Part shown: positions 43,086 to 52,585 of the stretch, piece after piece
Position numbering within the stretch: the stretch's first letter is position 1
Layout of the letters: every line of letters begins with the position of its first letter
Source of the DNA: SZUA-265 sp965651905
Lineage (GTDB): Bacteria; Myxococcota_A; Polyangia; Polyangiales; Polyangiaceae
Length of the DNA: 64,000 bases
Reading direction: 5' to 3'
NCBI GenBank assembly: GCA_965651905.1
Contig: CBFGUG010000016.1
Span: forward strand, 53,587-117,586
Notes under the pieces: generated by a model
Seen by the model: the letters and a program-made list of their open reading frames with translations, nothing else
Told to the model about the DNA's origin: nothing
Databases searched by the model: none
Translations under genes and position numbers: made by a program

Positions 43086-43825
43086 ACGACCTGACTCTTC
43101 AAGCCCTGCAGCGAGCGCCGAAGCATGATGCTCGCTGCGCGATCGTTTTCGCGGAGCTCCACGCAGGCGCCGAATGCCTCTACGGCCTCCTCGAAACGCT
43201 CTTGAACGAACGCCGTGGTGCCTCTGGCGAATGCTTCCTTGTAACGGCGCGCGTCTTCGCTTTCTGGTTCGCTGAATGTGGTCGTGCCCAGGCCACGCGC
43301 CGGGGCAGACGAGGGGCTGCGCGACGTCTCGGGCGCCGGCTCTTCGGAGAGCGCCCGACTTCGAAATGAGCTGGATACGGCGTACTCTCTCGAAGCTGGC
43401 GAACTACCAGGCAAGATCGAACTCAAAGGTACGTCCAGCCCAGTCGCCGAATCTTCAGATGCGTACAGCTTCACCATCAGTTGCAACGTTTGCACACGAC
43501 CGAGCGGATAGGCTTCCGCGATGTCGCCGAACGTCGACGCGCCGTCGATGTAGCGTGACAACATGAGCAGCTCTGCGGTGCGCGGACCTTCTGGTAGCGG
43601 CGGCACCACCCGATCCAAACCGCCCAACCGCGCCGCGTAACTGCGCACCAGCAAGGCTTTGAGATGATGGATGCCTTGTTGTATTTCGGTGCGCTCCGGC
43701 TCCGCCGCGCGCGCTCGATAGAGCAGCGCCAACGCCTCCTCGTGGCGTCCCGCGTTCATCAGCTCGACGAGTTGTTGACGGAGCGATGGTTCAACTAGAA
43801 CTGGAGTATCGGGGGCACGCGCCAT
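43082..43825 (-). CDS. TPR-containing protein, first gene of the ParA-roadblock operon
   Basis: The 247-residue product has an N-terminal helical hairpin (RQQLVELMNAGRHEEALALL, then YRARAAEPERTEIQQGIHHL), a winged-helix-like middle (TAELLMLSRYIDGASTFGDI, then AEAYPLGRVQTLQLMVKLY) and, after a Ser-rich linker, a TPR pair (YKEAFARGTTAFVQERFEEA, then FGACVELRENDRAAS). The middle resembles the C-terminal part of DUF4388-type proteins. ATG 43825 is preferred over 43858. No promoter was identified in the upstream gap. Confidence 0.7.
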   Translation of the reverse strand: MARAPDTPVLVEPSLRQQLVELMNAGRHEEALALLYRARAAEPERTEIQQGIHHLKALLVRSYAARLGGLDRVVPPLPEGPRTAELLMLSRYIDGASTFGDIAEAYPLGRVQTLQLMVKLYASEDSATGLDVPLSSILPGSSPASREYAVSSSFRSRALSEEPAPETSRSPSSAPARGLGTTTFSEPESEDARRYKEAFARGTTAFVQERFEEAVEAFGACVELRENDRAASIMLRRSLQGLKSQVV

Positions 43826-44307
43826 TACTGTTTCGCCAGGTCGGGGGGAGCGACACAACGAGCTACGGCAAGTCTACACAGGGGCAAAAGCCTGACCAGT
43901 GAATTCCCTGTTGCGAATTAGAAGGAACAGCTCTCTGGGTGCTCGTGGGCGGCAGTAGGGAGCGCACGCCATGGCGGTGCGTGGCGCGCACCCGACTGCT
44001 CGCCCGCGGTGATTCTACCGAATGGCCGTAAACGAGCTGAGGCGCACTCGACAAACGCCCAGGGCGTTTGCACGCTCGTTCTACACCAGGCGTGCGCGAT
44101 CAACGCCGTTTTAGAATCAGCTATCGAACAGTCGCCGCAAACACGAGCTGGGAGGCTTTTTCGTGGTTTCTCCCAAGCCACGTCAGCTCGCGGCGAACGG
44201 GTGCTGACGGAGGCGGCTACTGGACGACTGCCGGAAGTCATCGGCAGCCGCCGTACACTTGCCTACCCGAGGTGAGGGATTCGACGAGTACATCTCGCTC
44301 TTGCCGA
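43826..44307. other. Intergenic region, nothing recognised
   Basis: These 482 bp lie upstream of the ParA operon. Open frames on both strands lack signals. The promoter of the operon should be here but was not located. Confidence 0.45.
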
Positions 44308-44520
44308 TCATTGCGTGATTGTTGCGCACAAGACGAAGTAGGACGGGGCGTCTTTGGCTTCGCGGCGGTCAGCAAGTTTAGAATAGAACTGGGCGTCGCT
44401 GCTGCGTTGAAACGCGAATTGTGCGCTGGCCATGATGTTTCTTTCGGGAGATTGGTTGTGGTCCAGGAACGTATCGCCACACACCTGAACATCAAAGCGC
44501 TTCACCTTCAGGTAACTCAT
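44308..44520 (-). CDS. Small protein, unrecognised, AT-richer than its neighbours
   Basis: The 70-residue product (MSYLKVKRFDVQVCGDTFLD at the start) has a charged, Gln/Ser-rich middle (NIMASAQFAFQRSSDAQFYS) and ends SYFVLCATITQ. ATG 44520 has AAGG seven bases upstream. Lower GC and unusual codon use set it apart. It lies near IS21-like terminal repeats, so it may have been transferred. No family is recognised. Confidence 0.5.
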   Translation of the reverse strand: MSYLKVKRFDVQVCGDTFLDHNQSPERNIMASAQFAFQRSSDAQFYSKLADRREAKDAPSYFVLCATITQ

Positions 44521-44679
44521 AACAGTACCTTCTACTCTGTTTTTTCCCTGCCCCTGCCACCGGTGACGCGACGACGTGGTGACATGACCTCGAACCTCGT
44601 CACCGAAGCATCGCCACTGCGACAGCCCTGTCTCGAGACCTGTTGCCCATGTCCTGCGGTCTGTCACCAGTGCTCTGGG

Positions 44680-44721
44680 GTGTCACCCATGTAGTGGAGC
44701 GAAAGTGTTACCCGTGTAGTG
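44680..44721. repeat. Two 17-bp imperfect direct repeats resembling an IS21-type end
   Basis: GTGTCACCCATGTAGTG (44680) and GTGTTACCCGTGTAGTG (44705) recur at a 25-bp step. Repeated TGTCACCCATGT units are characteristic of IS21-family termini. No transposase gene is near, so this is probably a left-over end. Confidence 0.5.
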
Positions 44722-44950
44722 AAATCAAACCCCCGCATCCGCGTGCGCGCCTGGATCGCTTGTCGCGTCGAGCGCGCCGTCCGTCTGCGCATCGATTGGA
44801 GTAGGGTCCGTCGGGGCAGGCGTCGCTTCCCAGTGTTGGGTCGTGTCCAGCCTGCCGGCGCACCCCCGACGCCGGCTGCACCAGCCCCACCAGCACGAGG
44901 CAACTCAGCGCCCAGCCCGGGCAGCCCGTCGAGGCGCGTGGGTTGAACGT
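44722..44950 (-). pseudogene. Truncated and frameshifted lipoprotein gene
   Basis: On the minus strand one frame gives a signal-like GWALSCLVLVGLVQPASG, and a second frame gives a linker typical of lipoproteins in this genome (PTDPTPIDAQTDGALDATSD). The two are out of frame by a shift near 44850 and the coding part stops at the IS21-like repeat. It looks like the 5' end of a lipoprotein gene cut by an insertion sequence. Confidence 0.35.
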
Positions 44951-45115
44951 GCTCTGTCGCTCCCTGTGTCGCCCGTAGTTTTCTCCGTCACTCAAGGTCG
45001 GGTCCTCCTCATTGGATGGCGCAGAAACGAGATCGCCTAGCGGGTTTCATGAAGAGAGTGCCTTCTTTGGAGTGCACGTCGCGCATCACACAAACCAGCG
45101 GGGGGGGGCGTTCAC

Positions 45116-46297
45116 CTACTGCATCAATATCGCCGTTGCCTGCTGAGCGCCGACGACTGCCTCGTAGGCATATGCGGTGAAGAGCGCGTAGTTGTCCGCG
45201 TTGAGTATCGCTTGCATGGGGTTGGATTGCGCCAGACTCAATGCAGCAGCACCATTGCCCAAGTCGAGTGATCCCGCAACCAGGTGGGCCTTCTCATGCG
45301 TGAGCGCGATTGCGCGACTCCGCACAATCTCCACAGGGGGTGTCAGATACTCCGAGCAGAGGTGGATGAAGTCGACATCCTCGGGTCTCAGGACATACGC
45401 CCAGATCCCAGACGCGCAGAACGAGGCATGACAGTCCGCCGTGAATGTGGGCCACAGGGTGTTCATCGTCGCAATCTGGTCCGAGACGAAGGTCAAGCCG
45501 ACCGCATCGTGGTTTCCGAAGCATCGCTTGAAGACTGGATTGTCCGTGTTCATGAACTTCTGAGAGATCAGCAGCGATCTCTTGGCGAGAGCCTCGCCGT
45601 GCTCGGCCTTGGCCTGCTCCGCCACGCTGCAGGGGAAGCCGGAACTCGTTAGGTAGGTCAACGGGTCCGTCCTCGTTCGAACGCCGTGGTGTGGCCCGAG
45701 CTCAGCCGTGAACGAGCCGCAGTTCTGGCGCGCCAGCAGCTGCACGCCAGATACCTCCACCACCAGGTTTGGAGACCGTAACTCCAGCGTTATCTCCTGA
45801 CGCGAATCGAGGGCGTACTTCTCCCCGATGTCGTACTCAACGGAGACGGTTTCACCTGGACTTGCCGCGACGAACTCGTCCGGACCTGGTTCCCCGCGAA
45901 ACGCGATCACGCCGTGGTACTGGAGCTCCGCGCCGCTGCGCTGGACGCTCCAGACTCGGTCCGCATCATCCCAAGGGGTTCCGCGCGACAGCATGCGAAT
46001 CTCGTGGGGGCCATCATTGGAAATCCATACCTCGACGGTGCCTTCGTCATTCGCCGAGCGCCCGATTTCGCAAGCCAAACCCAGCTCTTCGAAGGTCGCG
46101 TCCGAAGCTTCCTTTGCGATGCGCAGCTGGCCATCGCGCGACTGTTCCGTCGAATCTACCGGCGCGCCAGAGCACGCCGGCAGGACCAATGCACCAAGAC
46201 CCAAGACAACGACCACGCCGAATGCAGAGAAAGAATCTCGGCGGGGATGCGACCGGTTCGCGAGTTCCGCGGCCGGCCCTGGACGATAACCAAACAT
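45116..46297 (-). CDS. M35-like (deuterolysin/Lys-type) metallopeptidase lipoprotein
   Basis: The 393-residue product has a lipoprotein signal (FGVVVVLGLGALVLPAC), a beta-rich N-terminal domain to about residue 180 (ISNDGPHEIRMLSRGTP; VSVEYDIGEKYALDSRQ) and a catalytic domain with the zinc motif THEKAHLVAGSLDLG followed by a late Asp and an ADNYALFTAYAYEAV end, the pattern of M35 aspzincins specific for lysine or broad protein substrates. The N-terminal domain is typical of M35 enzymes. It is surface-anchored and probably used in predation or scavenging. ATG 46297 is chosen for its signal; the frame extends 34 codons upstream. A small secreted protein gene lies upstream. Confidence 0.75.
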   Translation of the reverse strand: MFGYRPGPAAELANRSHPRRDSFSAFGVVVVLGLGALVLPACSGAPVDSTEQSRDGQLRIAKEASDATFEELGLACEIGRSANDEGTVEVWISNDGPHEIRMLSRGTPWDDADRVWSVQRSGAELQYHGVIAFRGEPGPDEFVAASPGETVSVEYDIGEKYALDSRQEITLELRSPNLVVEVSGVQLLARQNCGSFTAELGPHHGVRTRTDPLTYLTSSGFPCSVAEQAKAEHGEALAKRSLLISQKFMNTDNPVFKRCFGNHDAVGLTFVSDQIATMNTLWPTFTADCHASFCASGIWAYVLRPEDVDFIHLCSEYLTPPVEIVRSRAIALTHEKAHLVAGSLDLGNGAAALSLAQSNPMQAILNADNYALFTAYAYEAVVGAQQATAILMQ

Positions 46298-46402
46298 AGA
46301 CGTCACCCAATCTTCCTTGGGCGCGCGATATCGATGGCTCGCCCGTTCAAAATTATTCACCCGCAGAGCGGATTGCTCGTCCCCCCCTGCCGTGCTCACC
46401 CA

Positions 46403-46798
46403 TCAGGGGAATACGGTGAGGTTGCTCAGCGTCTCGACACCCGTGTTGGCTCCGGTCACGCTGCTGGTCGTTCCCGTCACGGTCGTACAGCTGTTGCCCG
46501 CACCGTTCACCGAGACCTTCCGCCCCGCAAGAAAGGCGGACTGGAGCAGCGCCAATACGGCTTTCCCCTTGTGCGTGGAGATGTCGAACGCGTAGTGCGT
46601 GGTGTAAGGACTCATGTGGCAGGTCGGCGTGGTCCCCGACTTGGTCGCGCCGTTGAACCACACGCGCGCCACGGAAGTACCGTCACCGATCGTGATGTCC
46701 GAGATCAGCACGTTGCTGACGGCGCTGGCCTCCGCAGGCTGAGGCGCTGCGAATAGACTGATTGATGCAACGAGACTAAGTATGATTTTCTTAGGCAT
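46403..46798 (-). CDS. Small secreted protein, unrecognised
   Basis: The 131-residue product has a good signal peptide (MPKKIILSLVASISLFAAPQ, cleaved near AEASA) and a compact beta-rich domain (SDITIGDGTSVARVWFNGAT, then THYAFDISTHKGKAVLALLQ) with one cysteine pair. An AGGAGAGA ribosome site precedes ATG 46798. Similar small secreted proteins with an FDISTHKGKAVLALLQ-like centre occur in proteobacteria as subtilase-toxin B-like or stress proteins, but I cannot name the family. It lies 105 bases upstream of the M35-like gene on the same strand, so both may be co-expressed. Confidence 0.6.
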   Translation of the reverse strand: MPKKIILSLVASISLFAAPQPAEASAVSNVLISDITIGDGTSVARVWFNGATKSGTTPTCHMSPYTTHYAFDISTHKGKAVLALLQSAFLAGRKVSVNGAGNSCTTVTGTTSSVTGANTGVETLSNLTVFP

Positions 46799-47496
46799 GG
46801 TTTCTCTCCTCGAGAATTGGACTGCCATTGCCCAAGCAGCTTGCATGCCAACACCTTGGATGCAACCAACGGGCCTCCCTGCGCATGATCTTGACCGTTG
46901 CGCGCGCGGATCGGGGCACCTCATTGGGCAACGTTGCCCCGCGCCACCCCAACACTCGGGTCCAGCGCTTGCCCGAGTTGTCCGAGTCGGCCGAGTCGCC
47001 CGAGTTTCCCGAGTTGCCCGAGTTGCCCGAGCGCCGATGAGCCGCGCAGGAGGTGCAAGCTCAGGCGGAGTGCTGGATCGCCGGAGCGTCCGCCTCAGGA
47101 GCTCGCTCACGCATCGCGGAGGCGCCACCGTCCGCGCCCGCGCTCGTCCCGCGTCTGAACGATGGCGAGGTGGGCAAGCTTCAGGATCGCCGGCCGCGCG
47201 CGAACCTGATCGCGGTCTTTCCCTCGCTCTTCTTCGGGCAGCTAGGCCTAGGGTACGAGCGTGGCGTCCAGGATCCGTGGGCGCTTCGACCGCGAGCGCG
47301 CTGTGCGGCCCCTCACTACTGGAGTGTGAGCACCCTGAACCGTCGGGGCAAGCAGATCCATGGCCTCACCCATTGCCGTCCGTCACGTGCGTCAGGGCTG
47401 CGACCAGCGCGTATGGGCACAATGGCGCGGCAACACGGGCAAAGAAGCGCTGCGAAGAGCCGTCGGGGATTGCGCGAGACGCTCATCGAGCCGCCG
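46799..47496. other. Intergenic region, nothing recognised except a 9-bp tandem repeat
   Basis: These 698 bp lie between the small secreted protein gene and the large membrane protein gene. Open frames are Arg-rich noise. It contains the microsatellite at 46972-47034. Confidence 0.5.
46972..47034. repeat. Seven tandem 9-bp units
   Basis: Units of CCCGAGTTG and close variants (TCCGAGTCG, GCCGAGTCG, CCCGAGTTT) repeat seven times. The unit is a multiple of three and can be read as PEL or RAT repeats, but no gene covers it convincingly. Confidence 0.85.
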
Positions 47497-50319
47497 TCAA
47501 TCGAGCGGGTTTTGCGGCGGTGCGAGCGGGTAGTCGCGGGGGACGTCGATGGTGTCTTGGCGCACGATGGCGACGTGCAGGGGGCGCCGACTGGATACTT
47601 GTGCGCTGAGGGTGAACGTTCGCAGCTTGCCGTCGAAGTCGTGGGTGGTTTGGGTCGGCGAGAGCAGAAGGGGTGCGGCTCCCTCTGGGGAGAGTTCTGC
47701 CGGGCCCGCGTTGGTGGCGGCCCAATAACGTCCCGAGAGGCGAGCGTCCACCCGCACGCGCACGGCGCGTGGGTATTTGGACCACGACGTGATGCGCACG
47801 GCGGGCACGGAAAACGGCGGACTGGGTGGCGCATCGTTTAGCAAGTCGACCATGCCATCTTGCACCAGGATGGGGCCCGCACAGCGATAACCCCCGCGCA
47901 ACACCGAATACGGGCACGGCGTCCAGCTGGCGTCGGGGCCTTGCACCTCGACCTGCGCGCGCCCGAATAACGCACTGCCGAGCTGCAGTGCGGGGTCGGG
48001 CCGCGTGCGCGTAGCGAGCCCCCAAAGCAGAACGCCGAACGAAAGCGCACCGATTGCCAGTGCGCTGAGCGAAGCGAGGCCCAGCGACATAAACCTGACG
48101 CGGCGAGCGCTAGCGATTGCTCTGCGTTTGGTCCAGGCGATCCAGCGGTGCGTTCGTCTCCGCCACTCCGCGCGGCGATCGACCACGACGCAGCCGACCA
48201 GGAGCACACCGCCCAGCAGCGAAAGCCACCAACCCGAGTGATCGGAAGGTAGCGCGCCCGTAGCTGTGAATACCGTGCGCCCGGGCGGCAGCCAAGCGGA
48301 GACCACCGACAGCTTGCCGCCGTCGATGCTGGGTAGGGCGTAAACTGGTAGCGCTCCACGCGACTCGTGATGCGCGCGCCAACGCGGATAGTAGCCAGTA
48401 CCGAGCGCCACGAGCGAGGGCTCGTTCGTGTCTTGCAGGTCGACTTCGACGCGCTCGTCCTCGAGCTGCGTGACCACGGCGCGGCCGCCACCTTTTTCCA
48501 CGCGGGCAAACTGGCCGTCCCAGGACGGCAGTTCGTGCACGAAGTAGCGGCCGAAACGTCGCTCGGTCGTGGGATCGCCCATCGTCGGTGGTCCATCGAG
48601 GCGCATGACCCAGCGCACGTTGAAGCGACGTAAACTCTGGGCAGACTCGTCTTCGATGCGTTCGCGCAGGAACAGACAGGAGACGGAGCCGACCCAAACG
48701 CCGGGCACGCCGCTGGTTGCGGTCACGTGATACACGGAGAAGTAACGACGTGAGTCTTCGTGCAGCAGGCGTGCGTAGTGCTGCGGCGGAATGGACTCGT
48801 GCTGCTCGCGGATCCAGTCGGACACGGCGCGCAGGCCGTCGGGATCGCGCACTTCGTTCCTTGCTAGTTCGTGCAGTTGGTGGCGGAGGCTGTCGTGAAA
48901 GGGAACCGCGCCCCGCAGTGCACCCAGTACCAGCACCCCGAGTAACGCGCCCATGGCGAGTCGGGCCGGGTCGCCCAATCGAGAAGTCGCGGCGTGAGAA
49001 CGTGCGGCGCGAAACGCCCCGCGCAGCAAGAACGCGGCGCACACGAGCAGCCCGGGTTTTGCTGACGACAAGAGCCGCGTCGTCTGAAAACGTGCGGTTT
49101 CGGGCGATGGTGCCAGGTCGAGCAACACGTAAAGCTGGTCCGACAACCCCACGAGCAATACGCCCGTGAACACCGCGACGAACAGCACGCCCGCCCGCCG
49201 CGATACGATTGCCGCCACGACTCCGACGTACCCCATCAGCAGCAGCGGTACGATGCTGCCGTCCAGCTTGCCGCGCATCAGGTCGTCGATGATTTGCCAC
49301 GCGGGCGCACCTGCGAGTGAGAAGTGCACGCCGTAAGTCGTCAAGCGTTGGGTCAGCGGCAGCCAAATCAACGTGGCCAAACTGACGCCGATGGCGACAT
49401 GTAACAGAGCGGTCAGCGCGCGGTGCGAGCGCACGTCCACGGCAAGCAACGCTACCACGAGCAGCGCCCCTGCCGCCGCGAGTGAACTGACCAGAGCCAA
49501 TGGATGACAGGCGAGGCACAGCCACACGAAGAACCAGATGCGCACGGTGGCAGACCAGCGCGGCTGCTTCAGGGCATCGACGATTGCGGCGAGCGCCAAG
49601 GGCCACAGCGCATTGGCCAGCGCCGCGTGGGTGACGCCCATCTGCAAGATGCCGTCCACGCCGCCCGCCCACACGGAGCTGCTGTCGTACAGGACGGCTA
49701 CACCGACCAACAGCGCCCACGGCGTGGAGAGCAGCCGCCGCGCGAGCAGCGCCGCACTCACCGCCGATAGCGAGTGCACCAAGATCGCGCCCCGCAGCAT
49801 CACGAGCGTCAGATCCGTGGCGTCGGTCCAAATGGCCGCGCGGGCAGCCAGATAATACGGAAGCAGTGGATACAGCTCGTACGGACTGTCGCCCGTGGAA
49901 ACACCATGAACCCAGTGCGGGACTCCGCCCTCGCGCAGCGCGTCGACCAGGTGCTTCAGGTTGGCATGATGCGGCCCCCAGTCATAAACCCGCCACATCG
50001 ACGAGTCCCAGACGGGCGCGAACAACTGCACGCACACCGCGCAGATCAACACGATCAAAAGCAGGTCGCGCGCCCAAGCAGGCGGCGATAGCCACCACGA
50101 CTTACGGTTCTGTATTGCAGCTCGCAGCGCTGGCCAGCGTGCGTTGGCGAACCAGGTGAACGCCGCGCCCAACAGTGCGGCCAGCCCGAGTAGCGCGAGC
50201 CCCCCGGCGCCCGTCCCTTCAGCCACCCGCGTCGTCAAGAGTAGCGCGAGTGTCGCCGCGGCGTAAACCAGCGCCGTGCGACCCAGCTCGGACTTCCACA
50301 ACGCGATCAGGCGTGACAA
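47497..50319 (-). CDS. Large multi-spanning membrane protein (GT-C-like)
   Basis: The 940-residue product has about a dozen hydrophobic helices in its first 470 residues (ALVYAAATLALLLTTRVAEG, LLLIVLICAVCVQLFAP, ALLVVALLAVDV), an extracytoplasmic region of about 200 residues, one or two further helices and a soluble end. A loop after the second helix has WDSSMWRVYDWGPHHANLKH, an acidic motif like the first loop of GT-C glycosyltransferases or YfhO-like proteins. It most likely moves or glycosylates lipid-linked sugars at the cell surface. TTG 50319 follows GAGG five bases upstream and lies 12 bases after the stop of the next gene, so the two form an operon. Confidence 0.75.
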   Translation of the reverse strand: MSRLIALWKSELGRTALVYAAATLALLLTTRVAEGTGAGGLALLGLAALLGAAFTWFANARWPALRAAIQNRKSWWLSPPAWARDLLLIVLICAVCVQLFAPVWDSSMWRVYDWGPHHANLKHLVDALREGGVPHWVHGVSTGDSPYELYPLLPYYLAARAAIWTDATDLTLVMLRGAILVHSLSAVSAALLARRLLSTPWALLVGVAVLYDSSSVWAGGVDGILQMGVTHAALANALWPLALAAIVDALKQPRWSATVRIWFFVWLCLACHPLALVSSLAAAGALLVVALLAVDVRSHRALTALLHVAIGVSLATLIWLPLTQRLTTYGVHFSLAGAPAWQIIDDLMRGKLDGSIVPLLLMGYVGVVAAIVSRRAGVLFVAVFTGVLLVGLSDQLYVLLDLAPSPETARFQTTRLLSSAKPGLLVCAAFLLRGAFRAARSHAATSRLGDPARLAMGALLGVLVLGALRGAVPFHDSLRHQLHELARNEVRDPDGLRAVSDWIREQHESIPPQHYARLLHEDSRRYFSVYHVTATSGVPGVWVGSVSCLFLRERIEDESAQSLRRFNVRWVMRLDGPPTMGDPTTERRFGRYFVHELPSWDGQFARVEKGGGRAVVTQLEDERVEVDLQDTNEPSLVALGTGYYPRWRAHHESRGALPVYALPSIDGGKLSVVSAWLPPGRTVFTATGALPSDHSGWWLSLLGGVLLVGCVVVDRRAEWRRRTHRWIAWTKRRAIASARRVRFMSLGLASLSALAIGALSFGVLLWGLATRTRPDPALQLGSALFGRAQVEVQGPDASWTPCPYSVLRGGYRCAGPILVQDGMVDLLNDAPPSPPFSVPAVRITSWSKYPRAVRVRVDARLSGRYWAATNAGPAELSPEGAAPLLLSPTQTTHDFDGKLRTFTLSAQVSSRRPLHVAIVRQDTIDVPRDYPLAPPQNPLD

Positions 50320-50331
50320 CGAGACCTCACT

Positions 50332-52539
50332 TCAGGTGCTGATGGCTATGGTTCGTTCGGCGGCTTGGTTTTCCACTGCGCGCGCTCGTTTAGCCATGGC
50401 CAGCAGCGCGAGAACGAGCGCGTAACACAGCGCCACGATCACGGCCAGGAACGTGTAACCCGTGTACATCCCCGTGTATTCGATGACGCCGCCCACGGTT
50501 GCTCCGAGCAGGTTCCAACCGAACACGTGCTCTGGAAGTACCTCGTCGCGAAAGCTCACGCTGAAGATCAAATTCGCGAAAAAGATCGGCGTGAACGTCA
50601 TCAGCGAAGCCAACACGAAGCGCAGTCCGGGGCTCTCGACGTTCAACAGACCGCTGAGCGGGAAGACGAACACCGCCAAACACGACACGATCAGGCCCGC
50701 GCCGATCCACTTCATCACGCGGTCGCTATGGATGAACAGTGCCGCCCAGTTGGCGGCCAACACCAGTAGCAATACGCCCAGAAACACCAGTGAGTTGTTC
50801 ACCCAGGTCGTGCCGAACAACAGACTGAACTGAATGACGCTCTTGGTCTCCAGCAAGAGGAAGGCCACGCCCATGAACACGAACGCCAGCTTCGTCGCCA
50901 AGCGACCTGGCCCGCCGTAGGCAGCTTGGCGGCGCGTCGCGCGATGTAAGCCCAGCGCCGCGAGCGCCACGAACGCGCACATGCCGAACATCGCCCACTT
51001 GTAGTGGTCGGGGATGCTGCGTTCGGACAGGTACAAGAACGGCCAGTCGTCGGTGGGGAGCTCGACGCTGTGCTTGCTGTCGTTGGGTTTGGGGCTGCTG
51101 GGTTCGCTGGTGTTGGGTTTGCTGGTGCCCGGCGCGGTCGCTGGCTCGTTGCGGAGCTCTGCTTCAGATTTCGCCTGTCCTTCTGCCTGGAAGTGCGCGC
51201 GCAGCACGGCCAGGTCGTGCCAGGTGTAGATGGTTTCGGGGGCGACGCCGCTGCCCACCCGGACCATGTCCGTTATCTTCTGCTTCAGCCACGGTTGACG
51301 GTAGAAGTTGTACAGCACCAGATCGCCCCCCGGACGCAGCAGGCTGCGCGCTCGTTCGACGGACTCCACCGTGAACAGGTAATTTTCGAGACGCAGTTGC
51401 GACATCGAGCTGACCTTCACCAGCGAGTCCGTCAGCGCGAACACGATCAGGTCGTAACGACGCTCCGTCCGGCTCATGAACGCGCGGCCGTCGTCGATCA
51501 CGAGGTTGACCCGCGGATCGGCGTAGGGTTTCGCGGGGTGGTGCCGCTTGCCCAAGTCTGCGATCACGGGGTCGATCTCGACCGCGTCGACGTGTTTGGC
51601 GCCGTTGAGCAACGCGGAAGCGACGTCGTTGCCCGAGCCCGCGCCCAGCACGAGCACGTTCTCGTAGGGCGGCAAGTCGCCTGCGCGTCGCGCGTCGTGG
51701 GACTTCTGATAGAACTGCTTTTGGAGCCGCGCCGCGGGGTGCATCGACTGATGGCCGACGCCATTGACGTAGATGCCGCGCTTGTGTGCGTTGTACTGCA
51801 CGCGTTGGTATGGCGACCAAGACGACTCGAGCGGCCCCTTGTAATACTCTTTGCCGAACTGCACGCCGTCCTGGTGATGAACCAACCAAGCGATCACGGC
51901 GCACGAGACCAGCGGCAACCAACGCGTCAGCCACGAGCCCGGCATCACGAAGATCAGCGCTGGCGTCAGCAGCGCAAACCATACCCACGCAGGGATCTGC
52001 AACCAGCTCACGAGCATGAAGCTGACGATGCCCAAACACGAGCCCGCGATGTCCAAGCTGTAAGCCAACAGCGGCGAAAAACGGCGAAAGAGTTTCGCGG
52101 TGCGTTGCGAGAGCAACGTGAAGATGGCGGCAACACTCAGCAAACATACCAGGAACGGCGCGTGACTCTGCTCCGCGACGTCCTTTGGCGTGGCCGTGAA
52201 GTACAGATCGCCACCGATGTCCCCACCCCAATCCGAAAAACCCGGCACCGTGGGATGAAAAAAGTGCACGAACAGGATCAGCCCAAGCAGCAACCACACG
52301 GCTCCGTGAAGCAGCCACTGCGAGCCACGCGCGCCCACGACCTGATGCAGCATGAAGCCGAGCCCCATGCCCACAAACGCCGCGATCAGCACGAGGTTCG
52401 GAAAATACCCCAGATTCCAGATGTTGCCCGCCAGGTAACGGATCAGCGCCAACTCCAAGAAGAGCGTGACGAACCCCATGCAAAGTAGCTTCGCAGCTGC
52501 GGGCGAACGCAGCGTCAAGTGCGAGGAACCATCGGGCAC
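50332..52539 (-). CDS. Membrane-embedded spermidine-synthase-like protein
   Basis: The 735-residue product has about six helices in its N-terminal quarter (CMGFVTLFLELALIRYLAGN; NLVLIAAFVGMGLGFML), then a methyltransferase/spermidine-synthase domain with the nucleoside motif VLVLGAGSGNDVASALLNG (near residue 293), acidic DAVEIDPVI and DLIVFALTDSL, and again hydrophobic helices to the end. Such membrane-anchored SpeE-like proteins are common in myxobacteria and cyanobacteria and need not make polyamines. It starts with GTG 52539 and is followed by the GT-C-like gene 12 bases on. The operon position after a lipoprotein gene suggests an envelope role. Confidence 0.85.
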   Translation of the reverse strand: MPDGSSHLTLRSPAAAKLLCMGFVTLFLELALIRYLAGNIWNLGYFPNLVLIAAFVGMGLGFMLHQVVGARGSQWLLHGAVWLLLGLILFVHFFHPTVPGFSDWGGDIGGDLYFTATPKDVAEQSHAPFLVCLLSVAAIFTLLSQRTAKLFRRFSPLLAYSLDIAGSCLGIVSFMLVSWLQIPAWVWFALLTPALIFVMPGSWLTRWLPLVSCAVIAWLVHHQDGVQFGKEYYKGPLESSWSPYQRVQYNAHKRGIYVNGVGHQSMHPAARLQKQFYQKSHDARRAGDLPPYENVLVLGAGSGNDVASALLNGAKHVDAVEIDPVIADLGKRHHPAKPYADPRVNLVIDDGRAFMSRTERRYDLIVFALTDSLVKVSSMSQLRLENYLFTVESVERARSLLRPGGDLVLYNFYRQPWLKQKITDMVRVGSGVAPETIYTWHDLAVLRAHFQAEGQAKSEAELRNEPATAPGTSKPNTSEPSSPKPNDSKHSVELPTDDWPFLYLSERSIPDHYKWAMFGMCAFVALAALGLHRATRRQAAYGGPGRLATKLAFVFMGVAFLLLETKSVIQFSLLFGTTWVNNSLVFLGVLLLVLAANWAALFIHSDRVMKWIGAGLIVSCLAVFVFPLSGLLNVESPGLRFVLASLMTFTPIFFANLIFSVSFRDEVLPEHVFGWNLLGATVGGVIEYTGMYTGYTFLAVIVALCYALVLALLAMAKRARAVENQAAERTIAIST

Positions 52540-52585
52540 GGGCGGACCATGGCACGCCGCCAGCGCCCTGCAAAGCTTCTGCTCG

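Noticed and set aside
48110..49831. A 573-codon minus-strand frame
   Set aside because: It is an alternative frame of the GT-C-like membrane protein gene, Arg-rich and without signals.
51004..52488. A 494-codon plus-strand frame
   Set aside because: It is antisense to the spermidine-synthase-like gene, is rich in His, Arg and Gln and resembles no protein.
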